DNA of 64,000 nucleotides from Cryptomeria japonica (taxonomy: Eukaryota > Streptophyta > Pinopsida > Cupressales > Cupressaceae), in contig NC_081414.1 of assembly GCF_030272615.1 (NCBI RefSeq), positions 54,180,636-54,244,635 of the forward strand, read 5' to 3'. The translations under genes and the position numbers were made by a program. Below, in pieces: positions 31,258 to 41,924 of this stretch (positions are counted from its first letter, which is position 1; each line of letters opens with the position of its first letter). The notes below the pieces were generated by a model that saw nothing but the letters and a program-made list of their open reading frames with translations, was not told the origin of the DNA and did not search any database.

Positions 31258-33230
31258 CTATGCATTGAATGCACAGTGCCGGTCCATGGTCTTCTTCCTC
31301 CATACCTGCTTGGTCTCATTCATCTTCCCATTTTCAGGATTGGGAGAAGGTATTTCCTTCTTTTGCTGATGAGTCCTTCCATTTCCTGATTCTCCATCAC
31401 AGCCAGAAGTAGTGCTATAGTAGCACACAACATTCATCCCAACTTCATGATTAGGAAATCTCTTAACATACCAGTTTGACCATCTTCTTCTAGTCATGTT
31501 GTTGTGTTTAGCAACTAGAACCAGAGGACCTCTTGTTCCTGCAGGGATATTTCTCCTTTGGTTCCATGGAGGTATCTGACTTCCATATGCTCTATATTCC
31601 CCTTTTTGCAGAGCATAGTTATACCAGCCTCCATGTGACAATAGGTTCCTCTTCTTGCATTCAAACTCTCTATACCCAAATCCATTGCAGTTATAACATA
31701 CAACAATAGATGGATTTTCTCTAGCATAGCCGGGAGAGGGGAAATGCATGTATCTACTTCTGGATTCATTTTTCTCATATGCATGATGACCATGAGATCC
31801 TATATTATTCTTTCCAAATCTCTTTCTACATTCCTCTGCCCTATGGCCATAAGTGTTACATGCAAAGCTGTAACCGGTAAAGGATGGCATATGACTTACA
31901 AGTTTATTTTGCCATGCATGAGGATATCTTACCAGTTTAGCATCTCCATTTCTTCTTCTTTGAGAATGGATCCTTGATTGTCCATTCTATCCATCTCTTC
32001 CATCTAGTCTCTTCTTCTCCCTTGTTTTCTTTGCCCTATGGGTGGTAGCATTTCTTTGTCTTCTACCGGTAGGAGGTCAACTTTGTTTCTTCCTCATTTT
32101 CTTGCTTCCAATGAAGTTGTCTTCTCCCATATTACCTTTACCTTTGGGATCTGCATTGTTCCTCCTTCTTGCAGCACCAGTCATCCTTTTTGTCTACAAG
32201 TCCTCATAGGTTGTCCCTAGGTTAACCTTCTTCTGGGGATCATTTCTAACTATGAATATTTGTTTCTTGTTTTTTCCATTTGAGACAAACTGAATGTCAT
32301 TGTGGGGGACATTTTTCCTGATGGAGAGTTCACTAGCACCACTTCCTGACCCTTCAGTGTCCTTGGCATTCTTTTTCTTTTTCAACATTTTGTCCAAGGC
32401 ATTACTACTGCCATCAAACAAGATTCTTACCTTGAGCTCGTCCTGACATTTCTCAAGGTCATTTCAGAGAACCTACATTTCTCCATGCAGCTGTTGATAT
32501 TCTTCATTTTTAACTTCTACCCTAGATGCTAGATCTTCACACCGGACTCCTTGGTGCCTTCTTCTTGAGTCCTCAACTCTGAGATACATTTCTCAGATTC
32601 TTCAAGGCATTTTGTCAACTGGTTCTGCTCCACTATAGTAGCATTATTGAATATATTGTATTCATTTCTTACTCTACTGAGTTCTTCAAGAGAATTTACA
32701 AGTTCACCTTCAAGATCTATTTCTGCTTCCTCTTCTTCTTCTCCTTCACTATCACTACCAGACACATCCTGTCAATGGGATCTATTTCCCTTATCACTTT
32801 CATATGTGTTCTCCTCATCTTGAGATTCTTGAGCCATGAAGAGGTGGGTTCCCTCATCATCATTGTTGCAGTTGCTAGCAGATCTGCCTTCATCATCTGC
32901 AGATTCATGAGATGCATTTCTCATACTATCTTCGCAGACTGATCTTGCAGTAGTAGGCTCATTTCCATAGATATTCTTCAATCTCTCCCATAAGATTTTT
33001 TTTGTTTTGCATCTATCCACCTATGAGGAGACATCACTGGTGAGCCCATTGAATATAGCCTTCATGGCTTCTTGATTATATATGCATCTCCTTTCATCAT
33101 CAAATCTAGAGGGATGACTGTCATTCCTAGGGAGACCATTGATAATCGACATCCATACATCAAACCCTAGAGAGGATAGGAATACTTCCATTCTACAACT
33201 CCAAATAGAATAGTTTGAACCATCAAACAC
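31258..33230 (-). pseudogene. Copia-type gag of element B, broken
   Basis: Starts FDGSNYSIWSCRMEVFLSSL, the N-terminal Gag signature of many plant Copia elements, then GLTSDV and LWERLKNIYG typical of the UBN2 region. An acidic stretch (SDSEGEEEEEAEIDLEGEL) and a coiled-coil-like part follow, then two zinc-knuckle remnants. The first reads GYSFACNTYGHRAEEC (first Cys replaced by Ser), the second VVCYNCNGFGYREFEC (His replaced by Tyr). In-frame stops and one frameshift between about 32530 and 32420 break it. The frame ends at 31258 with no pol following, which is what marks element B as gag-only. Confidence 0.78.
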
Positions 33231-33318
33231 AAGAGTAGGGATTTACACTAAACAAACCATTGTGTCCTTAAGCCAAAATCTACCCAAGATGGAGAAAGCT
33301 TGTCTAATTGGGAACCTA

Positions 33319-33331
33319 GCCTCTAATAACA
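33319..33331 (-). other. Degenerate primer binding site of element B
   Basis: The element strand reads TGTTATTAGAGGC two bases inside the 5' LTR. This resembles the tRNA-Met PBS TGGTATCAGAGC with a few changes. Confidence 0.55.
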
Positions 33332-33333
33332 AT

Positions 33334-35829
33334 TGTTAGACACAATGTACCACTCAGAGGGGGGTGAATAAGTGGTTCTCAAAATTTTCCCTCTAACGAC
33401 CTAGGTGTGTATACCAGTTAGTGGGGAGACCAATACAAATGCAATCACCCAAGTGAACATGACATAACACCAGCATATACGAGGAAAACCCAAGATGGGA
33501 AAAACCTCAGTGAGCAATGCTATTGGAGTCTACTACTCCAATCTAGCTTCACAATGAAAGATCTATTACAATGTTTAGGGCACCAACCCAAGGAGCTACA
33601 ACCCCTGATTTAGGGCACCAACCCCTTATTTAGAGCACTAACCCAATGAGCACCAACCCAAGGAGCACCAACCCCTAACTAGTTTATGGGCTACAACCCA
33701 AAAGAGCTACAACCCCTGCACCAAGCTATAACTCAGTGATCACAATAAAAACATCAAATACAAAAGTAGTTATCTTGTTACAAGTGAATCTTGTAACCAT
33801 TTCATATACCTTACTCTATCGATGAGATACCTTCTCTGTTGCACCAACTCACTCTTCTACTACTCTCGTCTGCTACTTAACTACCAGTAAAATCTACTGG
33901 TACACTTCTCATCTTCTTTTCTTCTTCTTTTCTGGATATCCACCTTCCTTTCTGCACTTTACCGGTACAACTCTTTGTCGGTTTTCTATCTGCCTTCTCT
34001 GCAGCTTCCTTTACTTCTGCTCTACCGATATGGACACTATCGGTTCTGCTGTACTACTGGTTGAACACTTCAACCTGATTCTCCTTCACTCGCACTCTTT
34101 TCTCAGATACTCATTGAGAACCTAGCTAATTTTCTCTTACATATAGAAGTAACGCTCAATCACTTCACAGAAGCACACTCTTCTTCCATTCAGCAGCCCT
34201 AACAATGTCTTTGGCTTGCATATTTATAGTCTGGTTTTCTTGCCTAAAGCCAATTAAAAATATAGGTGGTTAGGGTTTCCTCATCACCTTCGAGACAAAC
34301 CAATTCCAATCAGATCTTCATCGATCTGATCTCTCTAACAACCAACTATACACCTCTGCCATTAACGTGCCTTCTTAATCATGTCTTCCATCTTTGGCGA
34401 TCTGATTTTTCCCTTATCAGCTCATTTCTTGGTCAAACACCAAGATTGGCCTTGTTGTTTCTTTCATCTGCCTCGATCTCCTCAATCACTCTTAGTTGGT
34501 TCTAAGTTGTCCTCCAGACCACGAGCCGCAAACCTCTGCAACATCTCTACAACACGTCCTGTGATTTGTGGGATCTTCAATTAATGTCGACCAGCTCTAC
34601 AACTACCCCGTCGGTGTACATTCCTTCTTCATCTGAATGCAGGTCTACCACATTGACTCCATGTGGCATCCATGTCGACCATCTGCCAACTTGACTCTTC
34701 ATGTCGGTCTAGATAGGATCACCAACCGAACTCTCTACTGGTTCCTCTTTCCTGCCTATTTTCTAACCCTGTCAGTATCTCACATTCTAGTAGTTAACTC
34801 ATCATATCTCTAGACATGTCTATCAAGGGCATACTCATTCCCACAAGGTGGGAAGACATCTGTATTTGCACCTTGTGCATATTACCGATGAATATTTATA
34901 CCGGTAAAACCTCTTGACGACACAATCCATCAACCTTCACTAGAGTCTAACCTTCAGTCACGTCGAATTCCTCTGTTTGCATCTGCTCAGCCTTTCCTTC
35001 TCATTGATTAGCTCAGACCATATCATAACCAGTTTGTCAAGTTGACAAACCCATCACTCTTCTTCTGTACCACCATCTCAAGATGCCTTCTCAGTCAGTC
35101 CAGTGTCTATTCCCGATTTCATGCACTTGATACACACCTCTTTTTCTTTATCTCACAAAACTATGATGCACACAATACATGATAGGAGATAAGTTCCACT
35201 TACAGGTGGAGTGGCACCTTGTCTTCTGTATCCTACAGTGTACTCATGAGACTTCCATGTTTCTACAACACATCATCAAACAAGAACATGTGATCTGGTG
35301 TGAGTACATTCACTATTAGTTATTGCTTCTCGTGATGACTGCATCTTCATTAGATGGGATTCCTGTTGTCCTACAAGCTTATAACATACCTGCGATGTAT
35401 TCATTCCTCTCCTCTAGTATTGATGTGATTTAGTTAACATTTTGCGTCTTCATCACAAACAACATTCAAGCACCTTTCTTATCATGCTTGTACACTGGTC
35501 ATGACCTTTGCAGGCTGACAACCACTCACTTGGTTGATTTTACTTCCCCATGTCAACACATCACTTACTAGTTGACATCCTTTCCCTTACCAGTGATACA
35601 CTTTACCAGTATTGATCACCTTACCATCTCATCCACACAAGTGAAGCACTAACTTGTGTACTGGTGACTCCCGGGGTCATCTTCCTAATGTTACCAGTTG
35701 TCTACAACACAAGGTGATATCAAAGATATGTCAACTTGTAATCCTCCTTGATAGTGCTGCACATAAATCTCTCATACCCGTAGTCATCCCATACCGGTTC
35801 TGGTTGACATCAATGACAACCCAATGCCA

Positions 35830-35832
<3 letters not shown>
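33334..35832 (-). repeat. 5' LTR of element B (2.5 kb)
   Basis: On the plus strand it begins TGTTAGACAC beside the PBS and ends CCAATGCCAACA at 35832, next to a CA repeat. The outer third matches 12431-13261. Several short ORFs inside it have no recognisable content. Confidence 0.8.
33580..33720 (+). repeat. Imperfect CACCAACCC/CTACAACCC repeats in the LTR of element B
   Basis: Seven or more units of the form GCACCAACCC or GCTACAACCC, spaced 14-22 bases and separated by AAGGAG, CTTATTTAGA or similar. Clearly repetitive and confined to about 140 bases of the LTR. Confidence 0.7.
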
Positions 35833-35860
<28 letters not shown>

Positions 35861-35879
35861 AACACACACACATATATAT
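35831..35879 (+). repeat. CA/TA microsatellite at the LTR border
   Basis: CACACA repeats with two AAAC interruptions pass into TATATATA. They abut the terminal CA of the LTR of element B, so the exact outer edge and any CACAC target duplication are ambiguous. Confidence 0.9.
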
Positions 35880-36075
35880 ATTCCTCTCTCCTCTCTCCTC
35901 TCTTGAACTGTCCATATCTTTGTCCTCTCCATATTCTTCTCCTCTTTCTCCCTATAAATATCCATCTCTATCTCTACCTTCATCTTTATCTTTGTCTCTT
36001 TACTCTACTCTCTCTCTTACTCTTCCCACTTCCTATCTCTCCCTCTTTCTATCCCTGTCTCTTACTATATATCCC
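35880..36075 (+). repeat. Pyrimidine-rich low-complexity tract
   Basis: Mainly CTCT, TCTCC and CTCTTT runs. Open frames here encode only Ser/Leu/Pro-rich low-complexity peptide and are not credible genes. Confidence 0.8.
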
Positions 36076-36079
36076 TCTA

Positions 36080-37031
36080 ACAGTATTGCGAACATAACAT
36101 TATCCTATTAGTAATAAAAATCAATTACCTTCTTGATTGAAAGGATATTTTCTAGTTATGATTGTCTTAGTAAACAGGTTTGTCACTTCAAAATATTTTA
36201 CTATGTGTACAATGGAGGAGTGACAAAAAGTTTCCAACAGTTGGATAGATCATTCATTGAAACACGATCTTCCTCTACGTTTGAGAGGGGAAGCTCCCTT
36301 GTATGATAGGGGTATTTGTATTTTCACATATAATTAACCTTGGAAAAAAAAAGATAATAACTATGAGTGGGGTTTAAGGATATCTACACAACAAACATAT
36401 GATTTCCACCTAGATTCCATCGACTTTTAAACTTATCACTATCAACTCTAGACTATGCATGAGAAGAGAGTGAAACAAAACATTAAGTTTGCATAACGCC
36501 TATATATTTCAGAGATACCAAAGAAATCTATGACATTATATGACCATTGTCTTCATGAAATAGGGAAAGTAATTTGCAAGCTTGTTATTTCAATATGACA
36601 TGATAATTACATAACATCGAGAAAATGAACACTTAACAATCATGGAAGCACTCCCAATTTGCCTTGTATTCAAAATGATGAAATTATACAATTCAAAAAT
36701 TTTAGCTATCCCAAACTCACACAATCCAAAAAGTCCTTCTACCATCTATATTTCTAATACTTATAGCTCCTCTCAGAATAACTACCTCATAACCAACTTT
36801 GATTCTGAGTTAAAAACTAACTCGTTTCTATGCAAATTACAACGAGTTAATAACTAGCATATTTATGCGCAGAAAAAGTCAATGTACTAACCTTGACTCT
36901 ATGAGATAGAAAATAACAACATATACGGTGAAACCAAAAATAAACTCAAGACTAACTAAGCAACACATGACAAAGGAGAATATATAAAGATATGAACATG
37001 GTGTTACTTTTCGATATCATGAAAGAGCATT
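36080..37031. other. No gene recognised
   Basis: AT-rich sequence between the pyrimidine tract and the end of the decayed ORF at 37032. Short open frames only, no repeat ends seen. Confidence 0.55.
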
Positions 37032-40000
37032 CTAACTGATTATTTGTCTCTGCTGAATTGGTGTTTTAGCCTTGAATGACTTGTATTCTTTGAGCGTAGC
37101 TACCATGAACTTGTACCTGGGAATGATCACATTATCCATTTTTAATTTAGCAGTAGCTTGTCCATCTTGAATGTTAACCAAATCCTGATAATATGAAGGC
37201 ATGTCGCAAGCATCTAAGGCAACTGAAATAACCCTGAGTTTCTTCATTCTATTAGCATCTGACACCTGTACATTTGCTAATTTGGTATTGATTTTGTCAT
37301 GAAACTTGCCTAAGAGCATTTGGATGTCCAATTGCTAAAATCGCTCTTTTACTGATACATCACCAATTATGTTCATTGTATCTTCTATTATCTTCATCTT
37401 TGTTTGCTCACAAGTTAACAAGAGGTTTTGATACTCATGGAAGCATTGCTTGATATTCTCCAATTTCCAACATATACTCTTGCACCATGTACTGGATTGA
37501 TTTTCTTCTTTATGAGAGAAGATCTTTTTAGCAATGAGTACATTCATATCTGCTTTTGTTATCCTTTAGAATCATTTCAAAGTATCTTGCCAAGACATTT
37601 GTGGTTCTTTAGCATTCTTTAATTCAGTTACAATTTCCTGTTCCTGTGCATCTAGCTTCATATGAACATCCTTGTCCTTCTCAATGAAGTTTAGTGTTTT
37701 TGACATCATTTGATTAATCCACTCTTATAACATCCTACTCAGTATCTTGCATTTGTGCATATCTTCCATCACCTTGTTCTCAATTATTCCTCCCGTGTGC
37801 GCTAATGTCGAAGTTGAGGCTGACTCCAATTGTGTATCTGAAGAATCCACAATAGATTTGATATAGGATGAAAGAACCTGTATTTACTGCTTTAGTTGAT
37901 CCTTTTTTTCCTTATCTTTATTTTCTGTCAACAAGAATAGATGCTGAAATTTGAAAATTATGGACAACTCCCTCATGTGTTGTAGGACCTAAATCACCCT
38001 GCATCATGCTAAAATCTACCTCATTAGCTTCACTTACATCTTTTTCAACAATGGGTTGAGCTACTTCAACACATAAATTTCCTGATGATGAATTAATTCC
38101 CAATCTGGATGCAACTTTGGTTTTCTTGTGTTTGGTTGTCCTGTGAAGTACATTTGCAACTGCATCAAAACTAGGAGCTATCAGCTGAACAATCCTCTTC
38201 TTATTCTGCAAAGTTTTTTGTAACCAGAATGATGTAGATGATAGAAATTATTCTTGATTTTTCACATATGCAGAGGTTAAAGATGTTAAATTATTTGGGA
38301 AGAGTGGATATTGAATATCAGCATAAGCATCATTCATTTCATTTTACTCATGAATGGAAAAATCATCATGTTGGGGTGATCAAATAATGATAGATGGTGA
38401 GATGGAAGGAATTTGCTAACTATCAACATTGGGAGGGTGTTGAGGTGAAATACTTTCTAACTCATCTTCAAGATCCTCGACAATATTCATTGTTTTATCT
38501 TTTGTCTTTGATCACTTTTTCTTAATGACAGAGTTAACTTCACATGCCTTTGCAAGATCCTTCCCTTTTTTTGGATCTTCTCCATCATCACCTCTAGAAA
38601 TATTTTGGTGTAGACTCATCACTAGGTTTGATCTTTGAAAATTAGTTGGAATGGAAGAACTTCCTTGTGCTCCACTTCTATCCTTTGAGGAATTAGATTT
38701 ATATGAAGGTCTAGTTGTCGTAGACTCAATCCTCTCACTTTTAACTCATTCAAGCGTCCTTCGAACCACATAAGCTGATCTTTCTTGAATACTTCTTAAT
38801 TCTGAAATTGACCAATTAATAGGTGGAAGTGGAAGAAGTTGAATCATCTCAAAGTAAAAACCATCAATCAAATCAGAATCATCATCCTCAATGTCATTCA
38901 CATTTATTTCTATTCTATAGTCAATTATCTATTTAACAGAAAATCTCATCCAGTCCCTTTTTCACACCTCAAAATCATCTTCACAGTCTTGCCAAAAATA
39001 TTCTATATCAGGAAAGTGCTCAAATCCGACACCAAGCTCTAACTCTCCTATAGCTTATCCTTTGCTATCAAACGAAAAATTTATTTCATAAGGACACAAG
39101 TGAATCTTTTCTATCGACCTTTCAATACTTTGAGCATCTGAATATCTCTCTCAACTATAATAACCAAGTCCAATGGGAAAAGGAATGATACTTTTTTTTT
39201 GTTCCGACAAATCTTGTTGACTTGTGCAATCTTCCGACATACATCAATGAGGATCAACTTATCTTCAACAAACCTTGGCAACATGAGAGGGAAGCCATCA
39301 TAACCTCTTATCCGAATGTATGTGAACTTCATAAACTATATAAAGTAACTACCATAGTTCTAAATTAATGTTGATGCTTCTAAGGATATCCTGAGTCTAA
39401 TATTACCCTATAGTTCTCTTACTGTTAACATAGCAAAAACATCATTAACCCACCTGAAGTGATGATAACTTTCCTCCAATTGCAGCTATGGATGAAAATT
39501 GTAAATTTGAGTTGCATCATCATAAATGCTTTCAATATTCAATCTTGGCCATTTCTTCATCCCAGCAATGGTATAAAAAAGGTATGATGTCATGTAGAAG
39601 TTATAATTATTATTTAGTTTGAGTAGTTGATAACAAAGATTATTGCTAATAATCTCATCCAAATTAATAAATTGTATGCCCTCACAGATGATATTAATGA
39701 ACAAGAACATCCACCCTTCCAAGTCATTTGAGTCCTCATTTCTTGTGACCCGGTTCAAGAAAATAGCCATATTAGCGATATCCTCCATCAACAGAGACCT
39801 GTGAATTATTTTAGGAAGCTGTGTTTTTCCTTTCCTTGGTTTTGCTAACCATTTTCTAGCTATGTTATTCAAACAATGAGCTTCATTATTTATAAAATAA
39901 TTTTCTACATATTCCATATCTACCTCCATGAACTGGTCTTTGAAAGGTAACCTAAAAATTATGGCAATAGAGACTGGATCAACTTTAGTGACAACATTAC

Positions 40001-40253
40001 CTTCTGTTGTCTCGATTTCTTTCGTATCTGGATTAAATGCTTTCATAGATTCCAAGACCAATTCTAGACACTGGACTGATGTGGGATATCCCTCTACATG
40101 AGCTAATCCACTGTCTAATAACCTCTAGGCTTTCAAAGTCCTATCTTTCCTTTCCATCGATTTCCAAAAATATGAAAGACTTACATTTCCCAACTTGGTA
40201 TCTCCAATATCTGAAAGCGGAGCATAATCAGGGCTATGAAATTTGTATTTCAT
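37032..40253 (-). pseudogene. Large decayed ORF of unknown identity (about 1,070 codons)
   Basis: ATG at 40253 begins a recognisably protein-like frame (SPDYAPLSDIGDTKLGNVSL) interrupted by a TAG at 40125 and resuming (GYPTSVQCLELVLESMKAF, VDPVSIAIIFRLPFKDQF). Open stretches continue at 40061-39486, 39332-39111, 38211-37918 (another frame), 37547-37335 and 37331-37032. Together they look like one protein: a globular N-terminal third, a Ser/Thr/Lys-rich acidic linker (DLEDELESISPQHPPNV), and a helical C-terminal part (MKKLRVISVALDACDMP, YKFMVATLKEYKSF). I recognise no catalytic motif. Such long single-exon frames are often repeat-family ORFs; it could equally be a dead host gene. Confidence 0.5.
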
Positions 40254-40289
40254 TATGAAAAATTAAAAAAAAAACTTACTCAACCTTGT

Positions 40290-41715
40290 TTGAATGAATG
40301 TTTGCAACTTTGTCAAAACAGTTTACATGCTCTGTCTATGCATTGTCAACATCTTTACATGCCTTGTTTTATCCTCCCATCTTTTGTATGCATGTCTGTG
40401 AGGCAATTGCTTTTGCTTGAAACTTTTTAAAATCTTTATAAGTATATAATCATATACTACGATCATTTCCATATAAATGAGACCGCATTTCTTCAAGGCA
40501 TTCTACCAAGCAATTCACTTTCTATATAAATGAGATCACATTTCCTTAAGGCATTTTGTCAAGCAATTCACTTGTTGTGTAAGATCCACATTCTACATAC
40601 AAGTCTACCAAAGTAGTTGCAACTACATGACTGACAAAATTACTCTATCCTCTACGCTTTGATGAATGTTGTGACAGATTTGAAGGCTTTCACTTTTGAT
40701 TATCAGGCAAAGAGGTTGTAATGCAATGGTTGTCTTGCCTAAACTTCCATATTATGCAATTTTTTAACCACGATTTACATGTGTGTTAACCATGTCATTC
40801 TGTCAAACACTTACATCATTCATTTCCCTCTTCCCATGATTGGAATCATGTTTACCATGATGCACATATTGCAGTCATATATATAGATATATCATTCCCT
40901 AGGATGATAGTTTGTTGAGGCATTCTATCAAATGGTTCGCACCTTATCTACACCTTCCACATTTTGCATACATATCTAATTTTCATGACATGTCTATGCT
41001 TCCATTATTAGCAGCATACAACAATCTGTTAAACACTTCTCGTGTATTTTCTTTACTCCCATATATGTAGTTTGTCAAACATGCCATGCCATGAGATGAC
41101 ATTCTTTTGAAACATTTTTTCAGACAGTTCAATGCGTTGTTTACACTTTTACATTTTGCAAACATGTCATCCGAGGTAGTTAAAACATATTCATTATACT
41201 TTGGTGGAGGTTGATACTCTTTTCAAAGCTTCCATTTCAGCACAGGTAGGGAGGATGTTGGCATAGGTTGCAGAGTTTGGCCCTCGTAAGCAATGACTGC
41301 ATTTACTTGAAAGTTTCCAAAGATTTCTCATCAAATCCATTTTTTGCATATTGTGTAATCATTCCATGAATAAATAATTCATGTGCCTTGTCTATGCATC
41401 CATTATTAGAAGTTATAATTACTAGTGTAGTGCATGGTGTAATCTTGTTTCCATGTTGGCATGTATGTCTCGAGAGCGACTGCAACTTCAACCTCTGATT
41501 AACTCCCTCTAATATTTAATGCCTTTATGAATGTCCATACTGTTGTTTCAAGGTTCTCATTATGTGTGTTCTGCCATTATTTCTACAATGAGATGAAATC
41601 TCTTTCTTAGGCTCCCATGATTCGCTTTCATGTTTCTAGAGCAGCTGCAACTTCAACATCTAGCAAAACCACTTTATCTTTAATGCATTGATGAATGTTC
41701 ATAACCTGTTGTTTG
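40290..41715 (-). pseudogene. Decayed pentatricopeptide-repeat (PPR) gene fragments
   Basis: Several short frames repeat PPR-type phrases on the minus strand. About 41715-41640 gives MNIHQCIKDKVVLLDVEVAA; 41490-41300 gives NNGCIDKAHELF and ITQYAKNGFDEKSLETFK; 41165-40983 gives DMFAKCKSVNNALNCL; about 40680-40540 gives VVATTLVDLYVECGSY followed by SELLDKMP. Plant organellar PPR proteins show the same spacing of IH...D-VV-ALVDMYAKCG and YAQNGF-E-AL-F. The pieces are out of frame with each other and contain stops and lost segments, so this is a dead gene or a set of retained fragments. Its target transcript cannot be inferred. Confidence 0.6.
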
Positions 41716-41746
41716 AAGCATTTTTTTTTAAATCTCTTATGGAGGA

Positions 41747-41851
41747 GGTTAAGAATGCTCCACAACGGAGCATTTCTAACCTTAACAAAGCGGGCCCACA
41801 CAAGGTTAGGAAATAAGGTTAGGAATTCTCTATTCTGGAGCACTCTTAACC
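41747..41851. repeat. MITE-like palindromic element (105 bp)
   Basis: Ends are inverted repeats, GGTTAAGAATGCTCC at left and GGAGCACTCTTAACC at right, matching at 14 of 15 positions. The left end also forms its own hairpin (AATGCTCC-ACAAC-GGAGCATT). A GGGCCCAC box sits in the middle. No convincing target duplication was found. Confidence 0.5.
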
Positions 41852-41889
41852 TTTTTTTTTTTTAAATTCCTCTTGAGGTTATGAAAATG

Positions 41890-41924
41890 GGTTAAAAATG
41901 CTCGAAAACGGAGCATCTTTTACC
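41890..41924. repeat. Second palindrome of the same motif
   Basis: GGTTAAAAATGCTC, a short spacer, then GAGCATCTTTTACC. It is the same hairpin as at 41747 with substitutions, and both are preceded by a T-run and an AAAT(C/T)-CTCTT-like sequence. Confidence 0.5.

Larger units (their letters stand above)
12431..35832 (-). mobile_element. Copia-type gag-only LTR element B, interrupted by a nested Gypsy
   Basis: The right side is a complete 2.5-kb LTR (33334-35832) followed on the element strand by a degenerate PBS, a Copia-style gag and about 1 kb without genes. The left side is a PPT and an 831-bp LTR remnant. The Gypsy element 13477-30198 is inserted with ATGCA on both sides, so the original internal region was only about 3.3 kb (30204-33333 plus 13262-13476). 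No integrase or RT is found in it. The LTR begins TGTTGGCATTGG on the element strand. Target duplication cannot be checked because the left LTR is truncated. Confidence 0.8.

Noticed and set aside
31515-31793. Alternative minus-strand frame over the gag of element B
   Set aside because: Overlaps the zinc-knuckle frame in a different phase and has no motif; a shadow.
35654-36111. Plus-strand frames of 95-147 codons
   Set aside because: Translate the CA microsatellite and pyrimidine tract (His/Thr and Ser/Leu/Pro runs); low complexity, no gene.
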